A DNA stretch of 28,410 nt, from NCBI GenBank assembly GCA_964447315.1, contig CAYURQ010000010.1, positions 1 to 28,410 on the forward strand. Reading direction: 5' to 3'. Source of the stretch: MWBV01 sp964447315 (GTDB lineage: Archaea; Nanobdellota; Nanobdellia; Pacearchaeales; GW2011-AR1). The position numbers were made by a program, and so were the translations under genes. This document shows positions 1-6,857 of the stretch, piece after piece. How positions within the stretch are numbered: position 1 is the stretch's first letter; each line of letters opens with the position of its first letter. The notes under the pieces were generated by a model that was not told the DNA's origin, searched no databases, and saw nothing but the letters and a program-made list of their open reading frames with translations.

Positions 1-1
1 A

Positions 2-64
2 GAATTTGGCGTCGACCACATTGTGAAGTTTACCAATAATAAAGGATTGGCTGAAAAGAAATGA
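2..64 (+). CDS. 3' end of an unidentified gene (partial)
   Basis: An open frame enters the window at base 2 and ends at TGA 62-64. It encodes about 20 residues ending in the basic tail GLAEKK. The stop overlaps the ATG of the next gene in an ATGA arrangement (61-64), which suggests translational coupling and supports this as a true gene end. The fragment is too short to identify a family. Confidence 0.6.
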   Translation, partial: EFGVDHIVKFTNNKGLAEKK

Positions 65-456
65 GAATATCTAAGTGGGTTTTCTTTGTAATGTTAATAT
101 TATTTGTTTTAATTATTGGGGTTGTTCTTTATGTTGTTGTTAGTTCATGGTATGATAAAAAATATGAGCAATACTTATTTCCAAACAGAAATAACTTATA
201 TAATTTAATTATATTCATAAATAATTCAAAAAGAAAAGGAGTAAATGATGAAGAAATAGTAAAGAGTTTAAGAAAATCTAAATGGTCAAACGAGCAAATT
301 AAATATGTTATGAAAAAATATGCTGGAAAAAGAACAGGAATGGCTAAACTTCCTTTTCAAAAGATTAAAAGAGTTCCAAAATACGCTGCACAACCTCAAA
401 AAGGCTTAAATCCTGGACCAATTAAAGGGCCTACTGGAGGTCCTAGTAGAAGATAA
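61..456 (+). CDS. Small single-helix membrane protein with a UBA-like helical module
   Basis: The product (131 aa) has a strong N-terminal membrane segment at about residues 6-28. It is followed by a soluble helical region (about 46-88) with the pattern G-V-N-D-E-E-I...L...W-S-N-E-Q-I, a short three-helix, UBA/CUE-like look. The tail (90-131) is basic and rich in Pro and Gly. I do not recognise a named family. Proteins of this layout, one helix plus a GxxxEEI..L...GW..EQI module, are in my experience common in DPANN archaea, but that is recall. The start overlaps the previous stop (ATGA), so it is co-transcribed with the truncated upstream gene. A similar module occurs in the tail-anchored protein at 19765-20715. 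Confidence 0.75.
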   Translation: MRISKWVFFVMLILFVLIIGVVLYVVVSSWYDKKYEQYLFPNRNNLYNLIIFINNSKRKGVNDEEIVKSLRKSKWSNEQIKYVMKKYAGKRTGMAKLPFQKIKRVPKYAAQPQKGLNPGPIKGPTGGPSRR

Positions 457-486
457 GTTAAATATAGTGTGTGTAGCATAAAAAAC

Positions 487-494
487 TTAATAAA
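487..494 (+). promoter_or_regulatory. TATA box of the GTPase gene
   Basis: The octamer TTAATAAA, preceded by AAAAAC as a possible BRE, is centred 25.5 nt before the ATG at 516. Transcription would start at or next to the start codon (leaderless mRNA). Confidence 0.55.
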
Positions 495-515
495 CCTTTT
501 TTACGAAAATAAAGC

Positions 516-1157
516 ATGGCAATAAGAGTGTTTAAAAATTTCTTTAAGAAAATATTTTCTAGCTTGTTTAATGGAAAAAAAGATGTTAAATTAGGATTTT
601 ACGGGCCTCCTAACGCTGGAAAAACCAGCTTAGCTAATAGAATATGCAAAGATTTTACAGGAGAAGAAATTGGTTCAGTGAGTAAAATTCCCCATGAAAC
701 AAGACAAGTTCAATTCAAAGAAAAAGTTGAAATAGATTACAAAGGAAAAAAAATGATGTTCAAAATGATTGATACTCCAGGAATTGCTACTAAAATTGAT
801 TATGAAGATTTTTTGAAATATAAAGTAAATAAAAAAGAAGCAAAATCTCGTGCAAAAGAAGCTACACAAGGAATAGTAGAAAGCATAAAATGGCTGGATG
901 ATATGGATGTTGTTGTAATTGTTTTAGACTCTACTGAAAATCCCTACAATCAAGTAAATATAACTATCATAGGGAATTTAGTAGCTAGAAAGATTCCTGT
1001 TTTAATAGTTGCTAATAAAATTGATTTAAAAAGTGCAGATGTTAAAAAAGTTGAAGCTGCATTCCCAGAATATGATGTTGTTGGAATTAGTGCAAAACAA
1101 GGAAAAAACCTTGAGGAATTTTACGAATCAATATTTAAATTAACTAAAAAATTATAA
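516..1157 (+). CDS. arvA: Era-like small GTPase, OapA/ArvA family
   Basis: This 213-aa protein is a TRAFAC GTPase. The P-loop GPPNAGKTS is at residues 30-38, the G3 motif DTPG at 86-89, G4 NKID at 167-170 and G5 SAK at 192-194. It is close to a minimal G domain without a KH domain, so it is not Era itself. With the DUF2073 protein just downstream and the zinc-ribbon protein at 5119 it forms the conserved archaeal OapABC set, also called ArvABC, where the GTPase drives extracellular vesicle formation in haloarchaea (family knowledge). The N-terminus (residues 5-18) alternates hydrophobic and Lys/Ser pairs and could form a membrane-binding amphipathic helix. It has its own TATA box. The family assignment rests on motifs plus neighbours; the vesicle role here is inferred. 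Confidence 0.88.
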   Translation: MAIRVFKNFFKKIFSSLFNGKKDVKLGFYGPPNAGKTSLANRICKDFTGEEIGSVSKIPHETRQVQFKEKVEIDYKGKKMMFKMIDTPGIATKIDYEDFLKYKVNKKEAKSRAKEATQGIVESIKWLDDMDVVVIVLDSTENPYNQVNITIIGNLVARKIPVLIVANKIDLKSADVKKVEAAFPEYDVVGISAKQGKNLEEFYESIFKLTKKL

Positions 1158-1246
1158 ATTTAAAAAGTATATTTTGTAATATATATAATAGAAAAATGAG
1201 GTTGAAAAAATAAAGCCGCTGAAAATCAGTGACTAAAGAGAAAAGA

Positions 1247-1657
1247 ATGGCTAAAAAATCAAAAAAAGGTTTAGGTAAGATAAAAGGATTTTCAATTCAA
1301 TTTTTGCCTTTTTCTGAAATAAAAGACTTAAATAGTGATGAACGTATTAAAAAAATTCTAGGAATTGTTTTAGGAAACAATATACTTATTTTACAAGGTA
1401 AATTAAAAAGTGATGAAGAAACAAGGCTTATTGGAGATACAATGGCAATGATTGGGCATGTTAAAGATTTTAAGGGAATTGAATTAGCTGTTATTTCTGG
1501 AAATGGAGAAATGAGTATTATGGATAAAATTAGAAAAAGTTTAGTTCAAATACTTGCCAAAGGAGATTTAGGAGCAATTACAATTATCGGACCAGCAACT
1601 ATTGTTAAAGAAATTAAAAGAAATCCAAAAAAGATTGAGTTGTTATTGAATAAATAA
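1247..1657 (+). CDS. arvB: DUF2073 protein, OapB/ArvB family
   Basis: The product has 136 aa from this ATG. An in-frame GTG at 1229 would add six residues, and stop codons at 1211 and 1220 bar anything longer. It resembles the DUF2073 family: the segment ERIKKILGIVLGNNILILQG near the N-terminus, then a Gly-rich stretch, and the family-like C-terminal motif TIIGPATIVKEI. DUF2073 is a nearly archaea-specific family of unknown biochemical function that accompanies the Era-like GTPase (the Oap/Arv set); it probably works with that GTPase at the membrane. No membrane segment is seen. A TATA-like run at 1181-1190 suggests its own promoter with a short leader. The start is uncertain because neither candidate has a clear Shine-Dalgarno. 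Confidence 0.8.
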   Translation: MAKKSKKGLGKIKGFSIQFLPFSEIKDLNSDERIKKILGIVLGNNILILQGKLKSDEETRLIGDTMAMIGHVKDFKGIELAVISGNGEMSIMDKIRKSLVQILAKGDLGAITIIGPATIVKEIKRNPKKIELLLNK

Positions 1658-1692
1658 TTGAATTAAAGATATTTTTAAAGCAATCAACTAAT

Positions 1693-1700
1693 TTTATAAA
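1693..1700 (+). promoter_or_regulatory. TATA box of the first LamG surface protein
   Basis: The octamer TTTATAAA is centred 25.5 nt before the ATG at 1722, which fits a leaderless transcript. It sits in the short gap after the DUF2073 gene. Confidence 0.6.
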
Positions 1701-1721
1701 TAATAAAAACTAAATAATTAA

Positions 1722-3668
1722 ATGAATAAAAGAGGTTTGAGCACAAAAAATAGTTTACTTATTATTGCAATAATTATTGTTTTAATTGTATTGGTTTTGT
1801 TGATTTCATTTAGTGGGAAATTTGAAAAAAAAGACAATTCATTGATAAAAAGAGTTGAATTAGATTTAGAAATAAAAAAAGTAAAAGTGCAAGAAGATTC
1901 TAGTGTAAAAGTTAGTGTAAAAAGAGATGTTGGACAAGGAAACCTCACTGGAATCAGACTTGTTTTTCAAGATGAATCTAATTATGAGATAGTTGATTTA
2001 AATTATACTCTTAGCCAAGAACAACAAGTTGATTTTCAGATAATTTTAAAAAAAGTCAGTCCTGAAAAAATATCAAATGTTAAGATTTTTCCTATAGTGG
2101 GATTAGAAACAGGGGAATTAGTTATTGGAAGTTTAAAAGATGAATATAAAATTAAGAAAAGAAAATCTTCAAATATTATTACTAATTATAATGAAGAAAT
2201 AAATTATGAAAATGGCAATAATCAAAACATAAATCAAAATTATCAATTAAATGATTCTGGAAATCAAACACAATGTACTGATAATTGCTCAAGTTTAGGA
2301 TATGAATGTGGAAACTGGAGTGTTTGTGGTTTAGGAATTAATTGTGGAATTTGTAGTGAATTGCAAGATTTTGGAGAAGGTTTTGTTTGCTCTAGTGGAA
2401 AATGTGTTCAAGAACAGAATTGTTTTGATAATTGTAATACTTATAATTATGAATGTGGAAACTGGAGTGTTTGTGGTTCTGAAACTAATTGTGGAACTTG
2501 TTCTGAGGGATTTGTTTGTAATGTTTCTGGAATGTGTGAAATAGATTGTCAAGATAATTGTTCAATTTTAGGATATGAATGTGGAATGTGGCCTATTTGT
2601 GGAGAAACAACTAACTGTAGTGTTTGTGGGGAAGGATTTGTTTGTAATGTTTCTGGAATGTGTGAAGAAGAATACACTTGTCAGGATACTTGTGAAAGTT
2701 TTGGATATGAGTGTGGAACTAAAAATATTTGCGGAGAAGATATTAATTGTGGAACTTGCTCTGGATTAGGAGAAGGATTTTTATGCAATATTTCTGGTAT
2801 GTGTGAAGAAATATGCACTGATACTTGTTTAAGCTTAGGATATGAGTGTGGAAGTCAATTAGTTTGTGATTCAGTGGAGAACTGTGGAACTTGCAATGAT
2901 GGAGAGGTTTGTACTTCAGATACTTGTAATGCAGGAACTTGTGAATTTAATTTAATTTGTGGAAGTGATGGAAATTGCTGTGAGAGCCAGGGATGTGCTG
3001 ATGACCCTGACTGTCCTGAACCTTGGGAAACAGGAATTGTTTCTTGGTGGAGTTTTAATACAAATGCAAATGATGATAAAGGCAGTAACCATGGAATTGT
3101 CAATGGAGCAACACACACAAGTTCTGGATGTAAATTTTCTGGATGCTATTATTTTGATGGTAACAATGATTATATTGATGTTGGTGATTTTTCAATGCCT
3201 GGAGATAAATTAACAATTTCTGCATGGGTAAAATGGGAAGCAAGTAGTTTTGATTTAGACCCAAGAATTATTTCTAAAGCACATGGTTCAGAAACAAATG
3301 AACATGTATTTTTACTTGGATTAGATGATTTTAGCTCAGGAGCTTATGCTCAATATAGGTTTAGATTTACAGCAGGAGGAAGTGTTTTAAGCCACAACCA
3401 AGGAACTGTTTATCCAAATACAGGATGGTATCATATTGTTGGAGTTTACGATGGAACAACCTCAGAAATATACGTTAATGGAGTTTCCCAAGGAACTCAA
3501 AGTAAAACTGGAACTTTAACAGAAAATTCTAATGCAGTAAATATAGCAAGAAATCCTGTTGTATCAGATGGAGATTATAGGTACTGGAATGGTAAATTAG
3601 ATGAAATAATGATTTGGAACAGGGCATTGAACTCTTCAGAGATTAATGATATTTATAATTATTTTTAA
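1722..3668 (+). CDS. Large secreted/surface protein: prepilin-like N-terminus, five Cys-rich modules, LamG-like domain
   Basis: This is a 648-aa protein. The N-terminus, MNKRGLS followed by about 22 hydrophobic residues, fits an archaeal class III (prepilin) signal with cleavage after Gly5. A predicted beta-rich domain (about 45-145) follows and then an Asn-rich linker. Five tandem modules of about 42-49 residues begin at Cys185, 234, 276, 320 and 365, with pattern C-x3-C-x6-C-x5-C-x5-C-x2-C...C-x4-C; the last is extended to Cys431. A concanavalin/LamG-like domain (about 438-648) starts at GIVSWWSF and contains YYFDGNNDYIDVG and WYHIVGVYDG. At least a dozen N-x-S/T sequons are present, several inside modules. 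It likely lies outside the cell, anchored by its N-terminal helix, perhaps binding glycans. The next gene is a paralogue with one module. Ligand unknown. Confidence 0.85.
   Translation: MNKRGLSTKNSLLIIAIIIVLIVLVLLISFSGKFEKKDNSLIKRVELDLEIKKVKVQEDSSVKVSVKRDVGQGNLTGIRLVFQDESNYEIVDLNYTLSQEQQVDFQIILKKVSPEKISNVKIFPIVGLETGELVIGSLKDEYKIKKRKSSNIITNYNEEINYENGNNQNINQNYQLNDSGNQTQCTDNCSSLGYECGNWSVCGLGINCGICSELQDFGEGFVCSSGKCVQEQNCFDNCNTYNYECGNWSVCGSETNCGTCSEGFVCNVSGMCEIDCQDNCSILGYECGMWPICGETTNCSVCGEGFVCNVSGMCEEEYTCQDTCESFGYECGTKNICGEDINCGTCSGLGEGFLCNISGMCEEICTDTCLSLGYECGSQLVCDSVENCGTCNDGEVCTSDTCNAGTCEFNLICGSDGNCCESQGCADDPDCPEPWETGIVSWWSFNTNANDDKGSNHGIVNGATHTSSGCKFSGCYYFDGNNDYIDVGDFSMPGDKLTISAWVKWEASSFDLDPRIISKAHGSETNEHVFLLGLDDFSSGAYAQYRFRFTAGGSVLSHNQGTVYPNTGWYHIVGVYDGTTSEIYVNGVSQGTQSKTGTLTENSNAVNIARNPVVSDGDYRYWNGKLDEIMIWNRALNSSEINDIYNYF
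2274..3014 (+). repeat. In-frame array of five Cys-rich modules
   Basis: Module starts lie at 2274, 2421, 2547, 2679 and 2814, a period of 126-147 bp. Adjacent units keep DNA-level identity: 2301-2331 equals 2448-2478 (31 bp), and 2508-2540 equals 2634-2666 (33 bp). This points to expansion by in-frame duplication. Confidence 0.85.
2883..3056 (+). repeat. Perfect 174-bp direct repeat, copy 1
   Basis: By eye this stretch is identical base for base to 4275-4448, at an offset of 1392. It encodes the end of the last Cys-rich module and the start of the LamG-like domain. It looks less AT-rich than the surrounding DNA. Confidence 0.9.
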
Positions 3669-3677
3669 TTAATTTTA
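3632..3677 (+). repeat. 46-bp direct repeat at the 3' end, copy 1
   Basis: Identical to 5048-5093. It covers the last codons, the stop codon and nine bases beyond the stop, so the similarity is at DNA level and not only due to protein selection. Confidence 0.85.
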
Positions 3678-3683
3678 TATAGG

Positions 3684-3703
3684 CTAATATCTTATAATAT
3701 TAG
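3684..3703 (+). promoter_or_regulatory. Inverted repeat spanning the TATA box of the second LamG gene
   Basis: Arms CTAATAT and ATATTAG surround a 6-nt centre. The TATA-like TTATAATA (3692-3699), about 27 nt before the ATG at 3723, lies inside it. It could be an operator that blocks TBP, or chance in AT-rich DNA. A GGGGT run (3711-3715) just before the start may act as a Shine-Dalgarno. Confidence 0.4.
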
Positions 3704-3722
3704 TATAAAAGGGGTTTAAATA

Positions 3723-5084
3723 ATGAATAATAAAGCAATGTCTACTATTGTTGCATCAATACTTATTATTTTACTTGTTTTAATTTCAATTGGAGTAATT
3801 TGGGGTGTTATTAGTAATGTTATAAGAGAAAATGCAGAAAAAATTGATTTAGACAAAACAACTCTTGATTTAAAAATAAAAAGCATAGAAATTAGCAATG
3901 ATTCTGTTGCACTTGTTTTAGTTAAAAGAGGTTCAGGAGAAGGAGAATTTATTGGATTTAAACTTGTTTTTGATGATGGACAACAAACAGAAGTTATAGA
4001 AATAAATGAATCAATGGAAAAACTTCAGCAAAAATTAGTGGTTGTATTTTTAGAAAAAATTAATTCTTCTGAAATAAAAAGTGTTGGTATTTATCCTATT
4101 TTTAGAACTCAATCTGGAAAATTAATTGTTGGGACAATAAGAGATGAAATAGAAATTAAAGATAAAATAATAAAGAGTGAGCCCCCTCCAGAACCTCCTC
4201 CTGGGTGTAGTGATACTTGTTTAAGCTTAGGATATGAATGTGGAACTCAAACAATTTGTGAAAATCCTGTTGATTGTGGAACTTGCAATGATGGAGAGGT
4301 TTGTACTTCAGATACTTGTAATGCAGGAACTTGTGAATTTAATTTAATTTGTGGAAGTGATGGAAATTGCTGTGAGAGCCAGGGATGTGCTGATGACCCT
4401 GACTGTCCTGAACCTTGGGAAACAGGAATTGTTTCTTGGTGGAGTTTTGATAAATATAATTCAACACACATACTTGATAACTCAAGTTATGGACATGATG
4501 CAGAATTTTTTGGAAGTGGTTTTGGAACAAGTTATCTAGTTCCAGGAAAAGTTGGAAATGCTTTAAGTTTTACGCTTGACAATGAGTATTTAAATGTTGG
4601 AAAAGAAGATGAATTAAATTGGGAAAATACCAATGGTGAATTTAGTGTAGGTTTATGGATAAGACAAGAAAATACAGGAGCTTTTGGATCTAGTTCAGTT
4701 CCAATTGTTCAGAGAATAGGAGGAGCAACAACCAAGGGATGGAAAATGTACCAAGGAACTGAATCAGCTTCATTAACTTTTTGGGTATATGGTTATTCTG
4801 ATTCTTATGTTACTGATACAGGTCCTTTACCAGTGAATATCTGGACACATATAATAGCAACATCTAATTCAACTCATACTTGTATTTATAGAAATGGGGG
4901 AAATACTTATTCTGATTGTGATGAAAAAGGTTCTGGAAGTTATAGTCATCCTGATAATGATTTTTTCATTGGAACTTATTATGCTGGTCAGAGTTCAAAC
5001 TTTTATGGTTCTTTAGATGAAATAATCATGTGGAACAGGGCTTTGAGCTCTTCAGAGATTAATGATATTTATAATTATTTTTAA
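3723..5084 (+). CDS. Paralogous surface protein: prepilin-like N-terminus, one Cys-rich module, LamG-like domain
   Basis: This is a 453-aa paralogue of the preceding gene product. Its N-terminus MNNKAMS plus a hydrophobic helix fits an archaeal prepilin signal with cleavage after Ala5. The beta-rich domain (about 42-145) aligns with that of the neighbour: LVKRGSGEGEFIGFKLVF corresponds to SVKRDVGQGNLTGIRLVF. A Pro-rich linker (PPPEPPPG, ending near residue 161) replaces the Asn-rich one. A single Cys module (from Cys162) leads into a LamG-like domain that begins GIVSWWSF and ends WNRALSSSEINDIYNYF. The two LamG domains share their edges but differ strongly in the middle, which suggests different ligands on a shared frame. 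Cell-surface location and adhesion or sugar binding are inferred. Confidence 0.85.
   Translation: MNNKAMSTIVASILIILLVLISIGVIWGVISNVIRENAEKIDLDKTTLDLKIKSIEISNDSVALVLVKRGSGEGEFIGFKLVFDDGQQTEVIEINESMEKLQQKLVVVFLEKINSSEIKSVGIYPIFRTQSGKLIVGTIRDEIEIKDKIIKSEPPPEPPPGCSDTCLSLGYECGTQTICENPVDCGTCNDGEVCTSDTCNAGTCEFNLICGSDGNCCESQGCADDPDCPEPWETGIVSWWSFDKYNSTHILDNSSYGHDAEFFGSGFGTSYLVPGKVGNALSFTLDNEYLNVGKEDELNWENTNGEFSVGLWIRQENTGAFGSSSVPIVQRIGGATTKGWKMYQGTESASLTFWVYGYSDSYVTDTGPLPVNIWTHIIATSNSTHTCIYRNGGNTYSDCDEKGSGSYSHPDNDFFIGTYYAGQSSNFYGSLDEIIMWNRALSSSEINDIYNYF
4275..4448 (+). repeat. Perfect 174-bp direct repeat, copy 2
   Basis: Second copy of 2883-3056. Flanking sequence on both sides diverges at once at DNA level, giving sharp edges like those of a gene-conversion tract. 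Confidence 0.9.
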
Positions 5085-5093
5085 TTAATTTTA
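5048..5093 (+). repeat. 46-bp direct repeat at the 3' end, copy 2
   Basis: Second copy of 3632-3677. It spans the stop codon at 5082-5084, and its last bases enter the TATA box of the next gene. Confidence 0.85.
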
Positions 5094-5097
5094 AATA
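5090..5097 (+). promoter_or_regulatory. TATA box of the zinc-ribbon protein gene
   Basis: The octamer TTTAAATA is centred 25.5 nt before the ATG at 5119, again the leaderless spacing. Confidence 0.55.
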
Positions 5098-5118
5098 CTT
5101 TAAAATTTTTACACTTTT

Positions 5119-5529
5119 ATGCCACACCAATGCGTTAAATGTTCTAAAATAATTCCTATTGGAAGCAAGGAAATCATAGAAGGATGCTCAGAATGTGGGA
5201 GCAAATTTTTCTTTTATATTAGAGAAGAACAACTTGAAAAAATAAAACAACAACCAGTTATTGATATCCCTGAACCAGAGAAAAAAGCAATTGAAAAAGA
5301 TGTTAGGGAAATTGCAGGAATAACAGATGAAGAGGCTCCTGTTATTTTAGATTTAGAATCAATTAGATTTTTAGGTGATGGAAAATATGAAATTGATATT
5401 GTAAATTTATTTAATAAAGAAAGGCCTTTAATATATAAGTTTGAAGAAGGAAAATATATGATTGATTTAGCTTCTACATTAAAAAGAAGTGTTAAAGATT
5501 TGGAAACTAAAAAAGATGAAAAAGAGTGA
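5119..5529 (+). CDS. arvC: Zinc-ribbon protein, OapC/ArvC family (DUF2072-like)
   Basis: The 136-aa product starts with a zinc ribbon: Cys5 and Cys8 (CVKC) pair with Cys23 and Cys26 (CSEC). An acidic linker follows, then a compact beta domain from about residue 75 with the stretch GDGKYEIDIVNLF. The N-terminal ribbon followed by FFFYIREEQLE is typical of the archaeal OapC/ArvC zinc-ribbon family, which is encoded with the Era-like GTPase and DUF2073 protein (family knowledge). Here it is separated from those two genes by about 3.4 kb holding the two LamG genes. It has its own TATA box and overlaps the CCA-adding enzyme gene by 14 bp, so the two are probably co-translated. Its function within the set is unknown. 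Confidence 0.78.
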   Translation: MPHQCVKCSKIIPIGSKEIIEGCSECGSKFFFYIREEQLEKIKQQPVIDIPEPEKKAIEKDVREIAGITDEEAPVILDLESIRFLGDGKYEIDIVNLFNKERPLIYKFEEGKYMIDLASTLKRSVKDLETKKDEKE

Positions 5530-6796
5530 TTTAATCCTTAAACAGGTTTTAAATAAAATTGAACCTAGTAAACAAGATGTTGCTTTTATTGGCAAATTTC
5601 TAAAAGATTTTCTAAAAAAAGTTAAATCTAATACTAAAAAACAAAGAATTACAGCAGAGGTTTTTATTGGAGGAAGTTTTGCAAAAAATACCTTAATTAA
5701 AAAAGATAAGTATGATATTGATTTATTTTTAAGGTTTGATAAAAAGTATCAAAATAAAGACTTATCTAGTTTAACAAAAAAAGTTTTAACAGGAATTAAA
5801 GGAATTAAAATTGTTCATGGGTCTAGAGATTATTTCAATATTAAAATAAAAGATAATTTTTTCATTGAGCTAGTTCCTGTAAGAAAAATTTCAAAGCCTA
5901 AAGATGCAGAGAACATAACTGATTTATCTTATAGTCATGTTAAATTTATTAATAAAAATGTAAAAACTCAAAAAATACTTGATGATATAAAATTAGCAAA
6001 GGCATTTTGTTATGCTAATAATTGTTATGGTGCAGAATCTTACATAAAAGGTTTTTCTGGATACTCTTTGGAATTGTTGGTTTATCATTATAAGGGTTTT
6101 CTTAATTTTATTAAAGCAATAAGTAAAATGAATCCAAATGAGCAAAATGTAATTGATCCTGATAAATTATATAAAAATAAAAAACAAGTTTTACTTGATA
6201 TGAATACTTCAAAATTGATTTCTCCAATAATTTTAATTGACCCAACATTTAAGCAAAGAAATGCACTTGCTGCACTTTCCAAAGAAACTTTTATTAAATT
6301 CCAGAAAAACTGTATAAAATTCTTAAAATCTCCTTCGATAAAATATTTTCAAGTTAAAAAAACAGATTTAAATAAAATAAAAAAAACAGCTTTAAAAAAT
6401 AAAAATGAATTTCTTTTAATTGAAATAAATACTGAAAAACAAGAAGGAGATGTTGCAGGAAGCAAACTCTTCAAGTTTTATAATCATATAATTTCTGAAT
6501 TAGAGAAATACTTTTTAATTAAGAATAAAGGATTTAATTACAATAATAAAAAATCTGCAAGAGTGTTTTTTGTTTTAAAGAAAAGAGGGTTTGTTTTGTT
6601 TAAAGGTCCGTTTGCAAATGATAAAAAAAATGTTGGAAAATTTAAAAAACAACATAAAAAAACTTTTGTTAAGGGAAAAAGACTTTTTGCAAAAGAAAAA
6701 GTTGATTTTTCTGCAAAAGACTTTTTGCAAAATTGGAAAATAAAAAATAAAAATAAAGTTTCTGAAATGAGTATCTCAGGAATTTCATTCCTTTGA
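5516..6796 (+). CDS. cca: Archaeal (class I) CCA-adding tRNA nucleotidyltransferase
   Basis: This enzyme adds or repairs the 3' CCA of tRNA from CTP and ATP without a template. The 426-aa product is near the usual archaeal length. The nucleotidyltransferase signature is GGSFAKNTLIKKDKYDIDLF: Gly52-Gly53-Ser54, then the metal-binding Asp67 and Asp69, with the third carboxylate probably Glu118 in FIELVPV. The motif SYIKGFSGYSLELLV, in the central domain, is typical of the archaeal class. I chose ATG 5516 over an upstream start at 5489 because family homology begins here (MKKSDLILKQVLNKIEPS) and it leaves only a 14-bp overlap with the zinc-ribbon gene. It faces the small minus-strand genes tail to tail. 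Confidence 0.93.
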   Translation: MKKSDLILKQVLNKIEPSKQDVAFIGKFLKDFLKKVKSNTKKQRITAEVFIGGSFAKNTLIKKDKYDIDLFLRFDKKYQNKDLSSLTKKVLTGIKGIKIVHGSRDYFNIKIKDNFFIELVPVRKISKPKDAENITDLSYSHVKFINKNVKTQKILDDIKLAKAFCYANNCYGAESYIKGFSGYSLELLVYHYKGFLNFIKAISKMNPNEQNVIDPDKLYKNKKQVLLDMNTSKLISPIILIDPTFKQRNALAALSKETFIKFQKNCIKFLKSPSIKYFQVKKTDLNKIKKTALKNKNEFLLIEINTEKQEGDVAGSKLFKFYNHIISELEKYFLIKNKGFNYNNKKSARVFFVLKKRGFVLFKGPFANDKKNVGKFKKQHKKTFVKGKRLFAKEKVDFSAKDFLQNWKIKNKNKVSEMSISGISFL

Positions 6797-6857
6797 ATAT
6801 AATTCCTCTAGATTAGCCATTGTATATTCTGAGTAGTTTAATCTTTTTGTTTCAATT

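Noticed and set aside
2274..3014. CRISPR-like array suggested by regularly spaced repeats
   Set aside because: The repeats are coding, degenerate, of variable period and contain conserved Cys codons; there are no identical repeats with unique spacers.
2331..3118. Several open frames on both strands inside the Cys-rich and LamG-coding region (for example 2331-2552 minus, 2855-3118 minus, 2344-2544 plus)
   Set aside because: They are shadows of the repetitive coding sequence, with no sensible domains or start context, and they lie inside a strongly supported gene.
2883..4448. The 174-bp direct repeat as ends of an insertion sequence
   Set aside because: It has no terminal inverted repeats, transposase or target duplication, and it encodes part of both proteins in frame. 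Gene conversion or duplication explains it better.
5489..5515. Upstream start for the CCA-adding enzyme
   Set aside because: It would add nine residues (MLKIWKLKK) and lengthen the overlap with the zinc-ribbon gene; family similarity starts at ATG 5516.
6785..6820. An 11-codon minus-strand frame (MANLEELYSKE) after the microprotein
   Set aside because: Too short, overlaps the end of the CCA-adding enzyme gene and has no supporting signal.
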